In this document: positions 34,888-45,512 of the stretch, in pieces
Layout of the letters: every line of letters begins with the position of its first letter
Position numbering within the stretch: position 1 is the first letter of the stretch
Source of the DNA: Hyphomicrobiales bacterium
Lineage (GTDB): Bacteria; Pseudomonadota; Alphaproteobacteria; Rhizobiales; Beijerinckiaceae
Length of the DNA: 64,000 nt
Reading direction: 5' to 3'
Assembly (NCBI GenBank): GCA_900470095.1
Contig: UBZM01000002.1
Location: 62,001-126,000, forward strand
Made by a program: the position numbers and the translations under genes
Notes under the pieces: generated by a model
What the model saw: only the letters and a program-made list of their open reading frames with translations
Databases searched by the model: none
Told to the model about the DNA's origin: nothing

Positions 34888-35913
34888 GTGACGATCAAAA
34901 CCGCACCGCAACGGGTTCTGCTCACAGGCGCGGCAGGTTTCGTCGGCTTCCATGTGACCGAGGCCCTGTTGGCGCAGGGCGTTCAGGTGCTCGGCATCGA
35001 CAATCTCACTCCCTATTATGATCCCGCCCTCAAGCAGGCTCGGCTTGATCGGCTAACCCCGCGCAACGGCTTTTCATTCGAGCAGCTCGACATTGCCGAG
35101 TATGACGCATTTCAGAACGCCTTTGCGCTCTTTCGCCCGGACGCGGTGATCCATCTCGCCGCGCAGGCCGGCGTGCGCTATTCGCTCGAGAACCCGCGCG
35201 CCTATGCGAGCGCCAATCTCGACGGCTTCCTCTCGGTGCTCGAGGCTTGCCGGCACCATCCTGTCCGGCACCTGATCTATGCCTCGTCGAGTTCGGTCTA
35301 TGGCGCCAATGCCAAGGTGCCCTTCAGCGAGCACGATGGCGCCGACCATCCCGTCTCGCTCTACGCGGCGACCAAGCGCGCCAATGAACTGATGGCGCAT
35401 TCCTATGCGCATCTTTATGGCATTCCGGTCACTGGCCTGCGCTTCTTTACGGTCTACGGCCCCTGGGGCCGACCGGACATGGCCTATTTCAAGTTCACCA
35501 AGGCGATTCTCGAAGGCCGTCCGATCGACGTCTACGCCGAAAGCGAGATGAGCCGGGATTTCACCTATATCGACGACGTCAGCGCGGCGATCGTTCGGCT
35601 GATCGGAGAGCCGCCGATTCCCTCGCCCGACTTCAACCCCGCCTCGCCCGATCCTGCGACGGCCGCAGCGCCTTATCGCATCTACAACATCGGCAATCAC
35701 ACGCCAGTCCGGCTCGATCGCTTCATCGCCGTGATCGAGGCTGCCTGCGGCAGGAAAGCTACCAAGCGCCATCTGCCCATGCAGCCGGGCGACGTACCCG
35801 CGACCTATGCCGATGTCAGCGCGCTGGCGGCGCGCGTCGGCTTCAGCCCCTCGACCTCGATCGAGGATGGCATCCGGCATTTCGCCGATTGGTATCGTGA
35901 CTTCTATGGCTGA
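34888..35913 (+). CDS. NAD-dependent UDP-glucuronate 4-epimerase-type enzyme
   Basis: An extended-SDR enzyme of 341 residues. TGAAGFVGFHV is the NAD-binding glycine motif, HLAAQAGVRYSLENP the segment typical of UDP-glucuronate 4-epimerases (LspL/CapI type), SSSSVYGAN with the catalytic Ser/Thr, and LYAATKRANE the Tyr-x3-Lys pair. MSRDFTYIDDV and an IYNIGN end also fit. It would make UDP-galacturonate for lipopolysaccharide or capsule. GTG start. It heads the plus-strand polysaccharide locus; a 227-base gap without visible features separates it from the exporter genes. Confidence 0.88.
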   Translation: MTIKTAPQRVLLTGAAGFVGFHVTEALLAQGVQVLGIDNLTPYYDPALKQARLDRLTPRNGFSFEQLDIAEYDAFQNAFALFRPDAVIHLAAQAGVRYSLENPRAYASANLDGFLSVLEACRHHPVRHLIYASSSSVYGANAKVPFSEHDGADHPVSLYAATKRANELMAHSYAHLYGIPVTGLRFFTVYGPWGRPDMAYFKFTKAILEGRPIDVYAESEMSRDFTYIDDVSAAIVRLIGEPPIPSPDFNPASPDPATAAAPYRIYNIGNHTPVRLDRFIAVIEAACGRKATKRHLPMQPGDVPATYADVSALAARVGFSPSTSIEDGIRHFADWYRDFYG

Positions 35914-36140
35914 AACAAAGTAGCGGCGCTGCCAACGCGTCGGCCTCTCGGCCTGACAGGTCAGGAGATTCACGATCGGCTGCATATCAAACGACGCGCT
36001 CTTGCGCCGAGCGCAGCCAGCAGGTCCCAGCAGGCGATCGAAGCCTTGCACGAACGCGCCGCTTCAATGCCGGCCTGTTGAACTGCCCCCCCTTATCGAG
36101 TAGACCGCCGTCCTGTTCATAGCATTCGGGATCAGCGCGC

Positions 36141-36964
36141 TTGCCAAAGGATACCATCATCATCACGGCCGAGAGCCAGGATGGAAACTATTGGCGCGAC
36201 CTCTGGCGCGAACGGGAGCTTCTCGCCTTTCTTGCCTGGCGCGATTTGCTTGTGAGATACAAGCAGACCTTTGTTGGGATTGCCTGGACGGTTCTTAAGC
36301 CGCTCGCCGTCATCCTGGTTTATACGTTCGTATTTGGAGTTTTGGCGCAACTGCCGTCACATGGCGTGCCATACACCTTGATCGTGCTGACGGGCCTATT
36401 ACCGTGGCAATTGTTTTCAACGGTCATGCTCGTGTCGAGCGACAGCCTCCTGAGCAATGCGCACCTGGTTCAGAAGGTCTATTTTCCGCGCATCATCATT
36501 CCAGTTTCGTCGATCGTCGTCTGTATCGTCGATCACCTCGTTTCGTTCCTGATCATTTTCCTGATGCTGGCCTGGTTCGGTGTGGCACCGGGATGGCAGT
36601 TTCTGCTGCTGCCTTTCGTGACCTTTCTCGCGGTCTGCTGCGCCCTCGGCCTGGGCCTGATCGCTGCGGCGCTCAATGTGCGCTATCGCGATGTTCGGCA
36701 ATTGCTGCCAATCCTGCTTCAAATTGGTGTCTTCGTCTGCCCGGTGGGTTACGCAACGAGCCTGGTCTCGGAGCGCTGGCAATGGCTCTATGCGCTTAAC
36801 CCGGTCGTTGGCATCATCGATGCCTTTCGCTGGTGTGTTCTGGGCAAAACCGAGCTGATCTTTCCGCCCAGCATTCTTGTCTCGATCGTTTTCGCGGTAG
36901 TCTCTCTGGCTGTGGGTGTGCGGGTCTTTCGGCGCGCCGAGCCTTCCTTTGCGGATGCTATGTG

Positions 36965-36965
<1 letters not shown>
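36141..36965 (+). CDS. wzm: Polysaccharide ABC exporter permease (Wzm type)
   Basis: The 274-residue ABC-2 permease has a short cytoplasmic amphipathic start (LWRERELLAFLAWRDLLVRYKQT), then six hydrophobic segments (ILVYTFVFGVL; LPWQLFSTVML; FLIIFLMLAWFG; FLAVCCALGLGLIAA; QIGVFVCPVGYA; SILVSIVFAVVSLAVG) and VYFPRIIIPVSS between helices 2 and 3, the order of Wzm/KpsM proteins. It moves lipid-linked O-antigen or capsule across the inner membrane. The first usable start is a TTG at 36141. Its stop overlaps the wzt ATG by one base. Confidence 0.92.
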
Positions 36966-38281
<1,316 letters not shown>

Positions 38282-38283
38282 TC

Positions 38284-39012
38284 ATGCGTCTCCCATTTCG
38301 TAGCCCCCGCGCCAAGCCGACTGTGCCTGATCCGGCCCCCAGCCACGCACCCGCAGGGCTGACGAGCTACGCCCAGTCCGGCGAGGACATGATCGCGCGC
38401 TTTGTTCTGAACACCCTTGGGGTCACGCGTCCAAACTATCTCGACTTGGGCGCCTACGATGCAGTGCGCCTGAGCAACACATTTCATTTCTACGAAGCAG
38501 GGTCGCAGGGCGTATGCGTGGAGGCAGATCCGGCACTGGCAACAGCTTTTGCCAAGGCCCGCCCGCGCGATCAGGTGATTAACGCCGCCATTTCCGGCCG
38601 CACCTCCGGGAAGGGCCGCTTCTTCATTATGGCGGAACAAACGCTCAATACGCTATCTCAAGCGGAAGCCGAACGTCTTGAGCGTGAAGAGCAGTGCCAG
38701 ATCAGCGCCACGATCGAGATCGATATTCTGCCGGTGGCAAAATTGATCGCTCAGTCTTTTCCTGACCAGACGCTCGATTTTCTTTCCATTGATCTTGAAG
38801 GTATCGACGAAGAAATAATTGGCGCAATTGACTTCAATTTTGCTCGCCCAAAGGTCATATGCATCGAAACCTTAAGCTACAGCCGCATCGGCGGGCAAAC
38901 TAAGAAGCCGAAAGCGGCAGAGATACTGCTGGGGCAAGATTACATGACTTATGCAGACACCTATATAAATACGATCTTTGTGGACGCGGCTCTCTGGAGG
39001 GCACGTACTTGA
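38284..39012 (+). CDS. FkbM-family SAM methyltransferase
   Basis: A 242-residue protein with the FkbM wording: SYAQSGEDMIARFV, LDLGAYDAVRLSNTFHFYE for SAM binding, GVCVEADPALA, and FLSIDLEGIDEEIIGAIDF with the conserved Asp-x-Glu-Gly pair. Such enzymes O-methylate hydroxyls, here probably on a glycan. The ATG is two bases after the wzt stop. A basic Pro-rich start (residues 1-25) precedes the domain. It could provide the terminal methyl group that a Wzt-type exporter needs; this is inferred from context. Confidence 0.85.
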   Translation: MRLPFRSPRAKPTVPDPAPSHAPAGLTSYAQSGEDMIARFVLNTLGVTRPNYLDLGAYDAVRLSNTFHFYEAGSQGVCVEADPALATAFAKARPRDQVINAAISGRTSGKGRFFIMAEQTLNTLSQAEAERLEREEQCQISATIEIDILPVAKLIAQSFPDQTLDFLSIDLEGIDEEIIGAIDFNFARPKVICIETLSYSRIGGQTKKPKAAEILLGQDYMTYADTYINTIFVDAALWRART

Positions 39013-39920
39013 ATTCTATTTCCAAGATGCGCCGGCTCCCCGGAGTTCTTACCGAATGGCTGTTCCCGAACGCGGGCACCACCGCTAAGCTGCGCGCCCA
39101 GCTTGGGGAGGCGGAAGGGAAGCTTGCGCGGTGGAGCGAAGCTGCTCCGTTGATCGAGAGCTTTCTCGCGCTCCCTCCACAGGAGCGGTTGAAGATCATT
39201 TCGACCGATCAGGGACAATATGTAGCCGGCACCAAGAACTCTTCAACGCGTGATACCTGGGTCGCAAAGGTACTCGAGGACTTGCCTGCTGGATGGCGCC
39301 TGCTCGATGCCGGAGCCGGCGAATGCCAGTACAAGAAGCATTGCGGTCATTTGCGCTATGTCGCGCAAGACATCGCGATTTATGACGGCAAGGGCGACAA
39401 GGGACTGCAGACTGGTGAGTGGGATTTCTCCCAGATCGACATCGTCTGCGACCTATTGGCTGTGCCGGAGCCCGACGGTTCCTTCGATGCTGTTTTGTGC
39501 ACAGAGGTTCTTGAGCACTTGCCGGATCCGGTCCGGGCGATAGACGAGATGGCGCGCCTGCTGAGGCCAGGCGGGATGATGATTATCACATCACCGTTTT
39601 GGAGCCTGACTCACTTCGCGCCCTTTCACTACGCGACGGGTTTCAATCGGTATTTCTATGAGCATCACCTGGAACGCCTCGGCTTCGATGTCGTTGAGAT
39701 GACGCCAAATGGCAATTTCTTCGAATGCGTCGCCCAGGAGACTCGGCGGATAGGAATCATGGCAGACAAATTCACTGACACTGCGCCGAATGCAGCTGAG
39801 ATCTACGCCATGCAGACCATTCTGGCGATGAGCGAGCGCATGTCTGCCAGGGACAAGGGTAGCACCGAGATGCTGCACTTTGACTGGCAACTGCGCGCCA
39901 CTAAGCGTGCAGCCGACTGA
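39009..39920 (+). CDS. Class I SAM methyltransferase of the glycan locus
   Basis: The 303-residue protein has an N-terminal helical part (to about residue 90), SAM motif I RLLDAGAGECQYKKH, then FDAVLCTEVLEHLPDPVRAIDE (a Methyltransf_11 motif) and RLLRPGGMMIITSPFWS. A H-x4-H-like FAPFHYATGFNRYFYEHHLE follows. The start is a TTG overlapping the stop of the preceding gene by four bases, since no ATG fits. The acceptor is unknown but presumably a sugar of the exported polymer. Confidence 0.82.
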   Translation: MNSISKMRRLPGVLTEWLFPNAGTTAKLRAQLGEAEGKLARWSEAAPLIESFLALPPQERLKIISTDQGQYVAGTKNSSTRDTWVAKVLEDLPAGWRLLDAGAGECQYKKHCGHLRYVAQDIAIYDGKGDKGLQTGEWDFSQIDIVCDLLAVPEPDGSFDAVLCTEVLEHLPDPVRAIDEMARLLRPGGMMIITSPFWSLTHFAPFHYATGFNRYFYEHHLERLGFDVVEMTPNGNFFECVAQETRRIGIMADKFTDTAPNAAEIYAMQTILAMSERMSARDKGSTEMLHFDWQLRATKRAAD

Positions 39921-39927
39921 GCTTGCG

Positions 39928-40812
39928 ATGGCGAATCCCAACCGCACCGTCACAGTCCGTTTGATCGGCGGCCTCGGCAACCAGCTTTTTCAATACGCAA
40001 CCGCGCGCGCGGTTGCGCTGCGCAAGGACGGGACCGTCAAGCTCGATGTCAGCGGATTCGAGGCTTACGGTTTGCGGCGCTATGAACTCGATGCATATCC
40101 TATTGAAGCCAGTCTCGCGACAGCGCAGGATCTGGCGGCTTTCGAGACACAGTCGCCACCTGCCGGCACCTTCGGGCGCATCATGCGGAAGCTCCGGCCG
40201 CCTGCACGGATCTACCGCGAGCCGCACTTTCACTATGATCAACAGCTCGCCTCACAGCTGCTGCCGATCTATCTCGACGGCTATTGGCAGAGCGAGCGAT
40301 ATTTCGTCGAAGCTGCCGATCAGTTGCGCCGTGACCTGACGCCGCGCGAGCCTCTCGATCCCGACAATGCAGCTCTGGCTCACGAGATTGAGGCTGTCGA
40401 GGCCGTATCGCTTCATGTTCGGCGAGGCGATTATGTGAGCAACGCTCATACCAACGCCTATCACGGCGTCTGTTCGCTCGATTATTATCGGGCGGCCATC
40501 GCGCTCATCCGCCAACGCGTGGGCGCGCCGCATTTCTTCGTGTTCTCCGACGATCACGATTGGACGCGCGAAAATCTTCGCCTTGACGGCCCTGCAACAT
40601 ACGTTACCGCCAACCCGGCTGACCGCGGCTTCCGTGACATGCAACTGATGGCACGCTGCCGACATCACGTCATCGCCAACTCCTCGTTCAGTTGGTGGGG
40701 CGCCTGGCTGAACCCCTCCCCTGACAAGATCGTGGTGGCACCGAAGGGCTGGTTTGTCAGCCAGGACAACGATACGCGCGATCTGTTGCCGACTGGTTGG
40801 ATCCGGCTATGA
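39928..40812 (+). CDS. GT11 alpha-1,2-fucosyltransferase-type glycosyltransferase
   Basis: The 294-residue GT-B enzyme carries the GT11 motifs: IGGLGNQLFQYATARA at the start, SLHVRRGDYV at about residue 165 (the H-x-R-R-G-D-Y donor-binding motif) and HHVIANSSFSWWGAWLN at about 250. These transfer L-fucose from GDP-fucose to a galactose or similar acceptor. The donor is made by gmd and fcl, encoded in the same locus. The ATG at 39928 begins right before the first motif; the frame is open 16 codons upstream. Its stop overlaps the next start (ATGA). Confidence 0.93.
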   Translation: MANPNRTVTVRLIGGLGNQLFQYATARAVALRKDGTVKLDVSGFEAYGLRRYELDAYPIEASLATAQDLAAFETQSPPAGTFGRIMRKLRPPARIYREPHFHYDQQLASQLLPIYLDGYWQSERYFVEAADQLRRDLTPREPLDPDNAALAHEIEAVEAVSLHVRRGDYVSNAHTNAYHGVCSLDYYRAAIALIRQRVGAPHFFVFSDDHDWTRENLRLDGPATYVTANPADRGFRDMQLMARCRHHVIANSSFSWWGAWLNPSPDKIVVAPKGWFVSQDNDTRDLLPTGWIRL

Positions 40813-41840
40813 GCAATCCCTGGGTCAGCGTCGTGATGTCCGTCTATAACGGCGCTGCCGACGCACCGAAGGCGATCCGTTCGATTCTTGATCAGACTTT
40901 TGGCGATTTCGAATTGATCGCCATAGACAACGGATCCTTCAAGGACGACACGCGGGCTGTCCTGGAATCGATTGCGCAGAAGGAACAGGACGCCCGCCTG
41001 CGCATCGTGACGCTTGACCAGAACATTGGCCTCGCCGGCGCCCTCAATCACGGCATAGCGTTGGCGCGCGGGCGCTATATCGCAAGACAGGATCACGACG
41101 ACCTCTCGCTGCCGGATCGGCTGGCCCGCCAGGTTGCCTATATGGATTCACATCCCGGCTGCGGCTTGCTGGGGACGCGTGCGGAAATCTGGATCGGAGA
41201 TCAGCCGACAGGCCGCGCCCACGATCATCCGCTCGACAATGCGACATTGCAGCTCGCGCTGCTCTTCAATAACCCTTTCGTGCATTCATCCGTGATGATC
41301 CGCAGGTCAGCACTCGACCTGGTCGGAGACTACACGACTGACCTGGCACGACAGCCGCCCGAAGATTACGAACTGTGGTCCCGCATTGCACGTCGCTTCG
41401 AGGTGGCGAATCTGCCGGAGCGGCTGCTCGTCTATCGCGAGATGCCAAACAGCATGTCACGCAACGGACCCAATCCATTCCTGGATCGGTTGTTGCTGCT
41501 TGCCTCAGAGAATATCGCGTTCTGGAATGGCCTCGCGGCGCCGGATGCAGCGTGCCGCGATGCCGCTGCGCTGAGCGTGACGGCCTATGATCGCCTATCC
41601 CCAGGGGCCGACATACACACGATCTGCGCGCGCGTGGAGCAAGCGATCGATGCGATTGACGCTTCAGGCTCCCCGCCGACAGCGGCTGCGGATCGGGCTC
41701 AGGCCCTCGCCAATTTGCGCCACCATTATGGTTTGGCTCGCAAGCTTCCGAACTGGTCCAGACCCTTCATCAAGCTCGGGCGCAAGATTCCGCTTTCAAC
41801 ATCACTCAGAAAATATGTCAAGAATTGGCTGACGCGGTAA
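40809..41840 (+). CDS. GT2-family glycosyltransferase
   Basis: A 343-residue GT-A enzyme: VSVVMSVYNGAADAPKAIRS at the N-terminus, FELIAIDNGS, IGLAGALNHGIALARGRYIARQD-type donor-site segment (ARQDHDD is the DxD-like motif), and EDYELWSRIARRF, the conserved acidic catalytic region of inverting GT2 enzymes. The C-terminal 90 residues are helical and basic, fitting membrane association. ATGA overlap with the fucosyltransferase gene. Donor and linkage cannot be read. Confidence 0.9.
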   Translation: MSNPWVSVVMSVYNGAADAPKAIRSILDQTFGDFELIAIDNGSFKDDTRAVLESIAQKEQDARLRIVTLDQNIGLAGALNHGIALARGRYIARQDHDDLSLPDRLARQVAYMDSHPGCGLLGTRAEIWIGDQPTGRAHDHPLDNATLQLALLFNNPFVHSSVMIRRSALDLVGDYTTDLARQPPEDYELWSRIARRFEVANLPERLLVYREMPNSMSRNGPNPFLDRLLLLASENIAFWNGLAAPDAACRDAAALSVTAYDRLSPGADIHTICARVEQAIDAIDASGSPPTAAADRAQALANLRHHYGLARKLPNWSRPFIKLGRKIPLSTSLRKYVKNWLTR

Positions 41841-41885
41841 AGCGAGGCGGCAGCCTTTCTACATCTCCATTCAAAGAGTATTTCA

Positions 41886-43376
41886 ATGCGCCTGCTTCTT
41901 GCTTGCGAATTTTATCATCCGAGCCGTGGCGGCGTGCAAGAAGTGATGCGTCAGATCGCCGAGCGCCTGGTGGCCGCCGGGCATGATGTGACCGTGGCGA
42001 CGACGCGCCTCCCGGAGCGAGATTTCAAAAGCCACAATGGCGTGAAGATCGAGGAATTCGCCGTATCCGGCAACCTCGTCAACGGCATCAACGGCGAGAC
42101 CCAGGCATATGTTGACTATCTCAAGGCCTTCGACGGCGACGCCGTTATGATAAAGGCCGCGCAACAATGGACCTTTGATGCATCCTGGCCAGCGCTCGAT
42201 GCAATCAAAGCCCGAAAGATTTTCATCCCGTGCGGATTTTCGTGCCTCTATGAAACGAACTACAAGAGATATTTCGATGAATTGCCAGAGATACTGGCAA
42301 AATTCGATAGGCTGATCTTCTACGCCGAGAGCTATCGCGACGTCGATTTCGCACAGGCGCACGGCCTCGACAAGCTCTCCTTCATCCCCAACGGGGCGAG
42401 CGATGTCGAGTTCGAGCACAGGCCCGCGCCAGGGCTGCGCGCCCGCCTCGGTATTTCCGAAGACGCGTTGCTGATCATGACGGTCGGCACCCCCATCAAC
42501 GCCAAGGGACATACCGAGCTGGCGCGCGCCTTCGGCGCCCTTGACCCCAAAGGGAGGGAACTCGCGCTCGTCCTCAACGGTCAATGGCCCAAGCCCCCGC
42601 CCGAGCCTGTGTCCGAGGCGGAAGATGCCCAGTCGGGATCCATGTCCAACGCGCTGCCTCCAGGCACGAAGCCACGGACATCCAGTGCGCTCGCCCGGAT
42701 TCTGGGCAATGCCAGCGAGATATGGCGTCGTGATGGATCGAGCGCGTTCCTGGCGCGCGCGTTACAATTTGCCCGATATCGCGCGATAGGAGTGCTGCGA
42801 TCCGCCACAGCACCGTTCTACCGGGCCTGGCGCGCAGCCCATGCCGCTTCGAACGGCGCCTTCCCCGCTCCACCTCCTGCGCCTCGGACCATCGACGACG
42901 ACATCGCCGACGCCGAGGCTCAGCCCCTCAAGCGCGTCTTCAAGACGAACCTGTCGCGCGACGACCTGATCGGCGCCTTCTTCACCGCAGACCTGTTCGT
43001 CTTTGCCTCGAATGTCGAATACTCGCCCCTCGTGCTCTTCGAGGCAGGGGCAGCCGGCCTGCCCTATGTGACCGTTCCCGTCGGCAATGCAGAAGAGATC
43101 GTACGCTGGACCGGCGGAGGAGAGATTTGTCCCGCGGCCAAGGACGAGCGCGGCTATACTCGCGTGGCCCCGGATCAGTTGGCGATGCATATTCAGGCTC
43201 TGCTCGATGATCCGGCCCGGCGGAAGGCATTGGGCGAGGCCGGCCGGGCTTCATGGCGGAAAATCTATAATTGGGCGGCAATCACATCCCAATATGAGGC
43301 TGTCCTTAGCGGCAAGGGCGGTGAGTTTACCTCTGAATTTCTCAGCGGCGCGTCCCGGAGAACTCACCATGACTGA
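41886..43376 (+). CDS. GT4-family glycosyltransferase with a large insertion in the second Rossmann domain
   Basis: The 496-residue protein starts like GT4 enzymes (LLACEFYHPSRGGVQEVMRQIAERL, GHDVTVATTR) and ends with the GT-B donor-site region (LFVFASNVEYSPLVLFEAGAAGLPYVTV, where the E-x7-E pattern is E...E-A-G). Between ALVLNGQWP (about residue 235) and KRVFKTNLSRDDLIGAFF (about 345) lie roughly 110 extra residues: a Pro/Ala/Ser-rich linker, a basic helical block (RDGSSAFLARALQFARYRA) and a second Pro-rich linker. This makes it longer than the usual 370-400 residues. It is followed by the DUF268-type methyltransferase gene with an eight-base overlap. Confidence 0.85.
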   Translation: MRLLLACEFYHPSRGGVQEVMRQIAERLVAAGHDVTVATTRLPERDFKSHNGVKIEEFAVSGNLVNGINGETQAYVDYLKAFDGDAVMIKAAQQWTFDASWPALDAIKARKIFIPCGFSCLYETNYKRYFDELPEILAKFDRLIFYAESYRDVDFAQAHGLDKLSFIPNGASDVEFEHRPAPGLRARLGISEDALLIMTVGTPINAKGHTELARAFGALDPKGRELALVLNGQWPKPPPEPVSEAEDAQSGSMSNALPPGTKPRTSSALARILGNASEIWRRDGSSAFLARALQFARYRAIGVLRSATAPFYRAWRAAHAASNGAFPAPPPAPRTIDDDIADAEAQPLKRVFKTNLSRDDLIGAFFTADLFVFASNVEYSPLVLFEAGAAGLPYVTVPVGNAEEIVRWTGGGEICPAAKDERGYTRVAPDQLAMHIQALLDDPARRKALGEAGRASWRKIYNWAAITSQYEAVLSGKGGEFTSEFLSGASRRTHHD

Positions 43377-44376
43377 GAAGATGGATTCTCAAGCCGCTCG
43401 ATGGGCCGGGCGACTGGCCAGCTCCTGGGATCGTCTCAAGAAGAAGGTCCATCTGGTTCGCACCTATGATCTTGACCAAGAGGACTTACTCGAGAAGGTT
43501 CTGCAGAATCAGGCATTGGTAGATGCCACGCTCACGCATCGCGATCTCGCGGCCGAAGCCCTGCGCATGCGAGAATACACCCAGCGCGTCCTTGACGAGC
43601 GCTACTGGCTACAAGACGTCCTTGACCAAAAAGACTTCGTCATGGGCGAGATGGATCGCAAGCGGGGAGATGAGGCGTCCCAAGCCGCCTTCCGAGCGGA
43701 GCTCCAGATCTTCAAGACAGAAGCGAACGCGCTGGGACAAAGACTGCCTGTTCGCGATGAGGATATCTATCCGCAACTCGGGGACCGCACCGCCAGCACG
43801 CCATTTGACCGGCACTATCTGTATCATCCTGCCTGGGCTGCGCGTGTTCTTGCGCGAACCCGCCCGGTTGAGCACGTCGATATTTCGTCAATCCTTCAGT
43901 TTGCGACAATGCTCTCGGCATTTGTCCCGACAAGATTTTACGACTATCGGCCAGCCCCGCTCGACATAGCCGGCCTCACCTGCGGCGCTGCTGACCTGGC
44001 CGCACTTCCCTTTGCCGATCAAAGCCTGCCTTCGCTGTCCTGCATGCATGTGCTGGAGCATATCGGGCTTGGCCGCTACGGTGACCCACTCGACCCCGAT
44101 GGCGATCTCAAGGCGATTGCCGAACTGGTGCGCGTATTGGCTCCTGGAGGAAACCTGCTGATTGCGACGCCTGTCGGGCGCCCGAGAGTGCAGTTCAACG
44201 CGCACCGCATTTATGACCACGAGGCCTTTGCCAGCTACTTCGCCCCGCTCGAACTCGTGGAATTCGCCCTTATCGAGGAGCATGGCGAGCGTGGGCCTAT
44301 TGTCGCTCCTCCTGCTGAGCTAGTACGCAGCCAGAATTATGGTTGTGGTTGCTTCTGGTTCCGGCGGGCGGCATGA
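43369..44376 (+). CDS. DUF268-like SAM methyltransferase with N-terminal coiled coil
   Basis: The 335-residue protein has a long charged helical N-terminal half (residues about 20-120; heptad-like Leu/Ala spacing around LLEKVLQNQALVDATL) that may form a coiled coil. The C-terminal part has SLSCMHVLEHIGLGRYGDPLD and VLAPGGNLLIATPVGRPRVQ, FNAHRIYDHEAF, the pattern of DUF268/Methyltransf_11 proteins. A coiled coil attached to a methyltransferase recalls chain-length-ruler enzymes such as WbdD, so it could link chain termination with length; that is speculation. It overlaps the next gene by ATGA. Confidence 0.75.
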   Translation: MTEKMDSQAARWAGRLASSWDRLKKKVHLVRTYDLDQEDLLEKVLQNQALVDATLTHRDLAAEALRMREYTQRVLDERYWLQDVLDQKDFVMGEMDRKRGDEASQAAFRAELQIFKTEANALGQRLPVRDEDIYPQLGDRTASTPFDRHYLYHPAWAARVLARTRPVEHVDISSILQFATMLSAFVPTRFYDYRPAPLDIAGLTCGAADLAALPFADQSLPSLSCMHVLEHIGLGRYGDPLDPDGDLKAIAELVRVLAPGGNLLIATPVGRPRVQFNAHRIYDHEAFASYFAPLELVEFALIEEHGERGPIVAPPAELVRSQNYGCGCFWFRRAA

Positions 44377-45512
44377 ACGTCACTGCCGATCAGACCAAGC
44401 CGGAAAACACGATGACACAGGGTACCGCCCCCTCGCTTCCCTTCGAGCATGGCTTCGCCGGCCGCAAGGTGCTTGTCACCGGTCATACCGGCTTTACCGG
44501 GGGCTGGCTTGCGCTTTGGCTGACACAACTCGGTGCCGAGGTGACCGGGCTTGGGCTGGATCCGATCACCACACCTAATCTCTTCTCGCGCGCCAAGATC
44601 GGAGGGGAGGTTCACTCTGTCATTGGCGACATCCGCGATGCCGCGCTGACGCGCGATATTGTGGCTCAGGCCGCCCCTACCGTCATATTCCATCTGGCCG
44701 CCCAGCCCCTCGTCTCCCGCGCCTTTGAAGATCCACTTGAAACCTTCGCGACCAATGTCATGGGCACTGCAAATGTGCTCGAAGCCGCCCGCAGCACCCC
44801 GAGTGTCAGGGCCGTGGTGTGCGTGACGACAGACAAGGTCTACGCTGATCAGGCGTGGCATTGGGGTTACCGCGAGAATGATGCCCTGGGAGGCAAGGAC
44901 CCCTACAGCGCCTCGAAGGCGTGCACGGAACTTGTCGCCGCCTCCTATCGTGCCACGCTGGCGGCGCGAGGCAATGGAGTGCGCATAGCGACGGCGCGCG
45001 GCGGCAACATCATCGGCGGGGGCGACTGGTCCGACAACCGCATCGTGCCGGACTTCGTCCGGGCGGCAGGCACTAACGAGCCGCTCGTCATTCGCAATCC
45101 AGCCGCTGTCAGGCCATGGCAACATGTCCTGGCCTTAGTGCATGGCTATCTGATGCTCGCGGACCGGTTGCTCGCATCGGATGCCGATGCCAACTGGAAC
45201 TTCGGCCCGCAGAATGACGAAGCCAAACCTGTCGCCACGCTGCTCGACACGCTTCAGAAGCATTGGCGCCAAATCCCGATCGAACAAACTCCAGGCGCGT
45301 TCCCTGAAACGCATTTCCTCCATCTCGACAGCACCAAGGCGCGGCAGCTCCTTGGCTGGCAGCCGCCCATCCGCTTCGACGATACCGTCCGTTTGACAGT
45401 TGACTGGTATCGCCGCGAAGCGGACGGCGCAGACCCGCGCGCACTCACGCTTGAGCAGATCGCTTTCTACCGCGAGGGCCTCCGCAAGCAGTTGCCAGCG
45501 CTGGCGCAGTGA
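44373..45512 (+). CDS. rfbG: CDP-glucose 4,6-dehydratase
   Basis: This extended-SDR enzyme of 379 residues converts CDP-D-glucose to CDP-4-keto-6-deoxyglucose. TGHTGFTGGWLALWL is the NAD-binding motif with the RfbG-specific wording, HLAAQPLVSRAFEDPLETF, CVTTDKVYAD with the catalytic Thr-Asp-Lys, and DPYSASKACTELV with the Tyr-x3-Lys pair are all typical. The ATG at 44373 overlaps the preceding stop. Together with rfbF (46453) it forms the entry to CDP-linked 6-deoxyhexoses. Confidence 0.93.
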   Translation: MNVTADQTKPENTMTQGTAPSLPFEHGFAGRKVLVTGHTGFTGGWLALWLTQLGAEVTGLGLDPITTPNLFSRAKIGGEVHSVIGDIRDAALTRDIVAQAAPTVIFHLAAQPLVSRAFEDPLETFATNVMGTANVLEAARSTPSVRAVVCVTTDKVYADQAWHWGYRENDALGGKDPYSASKACTELVAASYRATLAARGNGVRIATARGGNIIGGGDWSDNRIVPDFVRAAGTNEPLVIRNPAAVRPWQHVLALVHGYLMLADRLLASDADANWNFGPQNDEAKPVATLLDTLQKHWRQIPIEQTPGAFPETHFLHLDSTKARQLLGWQPPIRFDDTVRLTVDWYRREADGADPRALTLEQIAFYREGLRKQLPALAQ

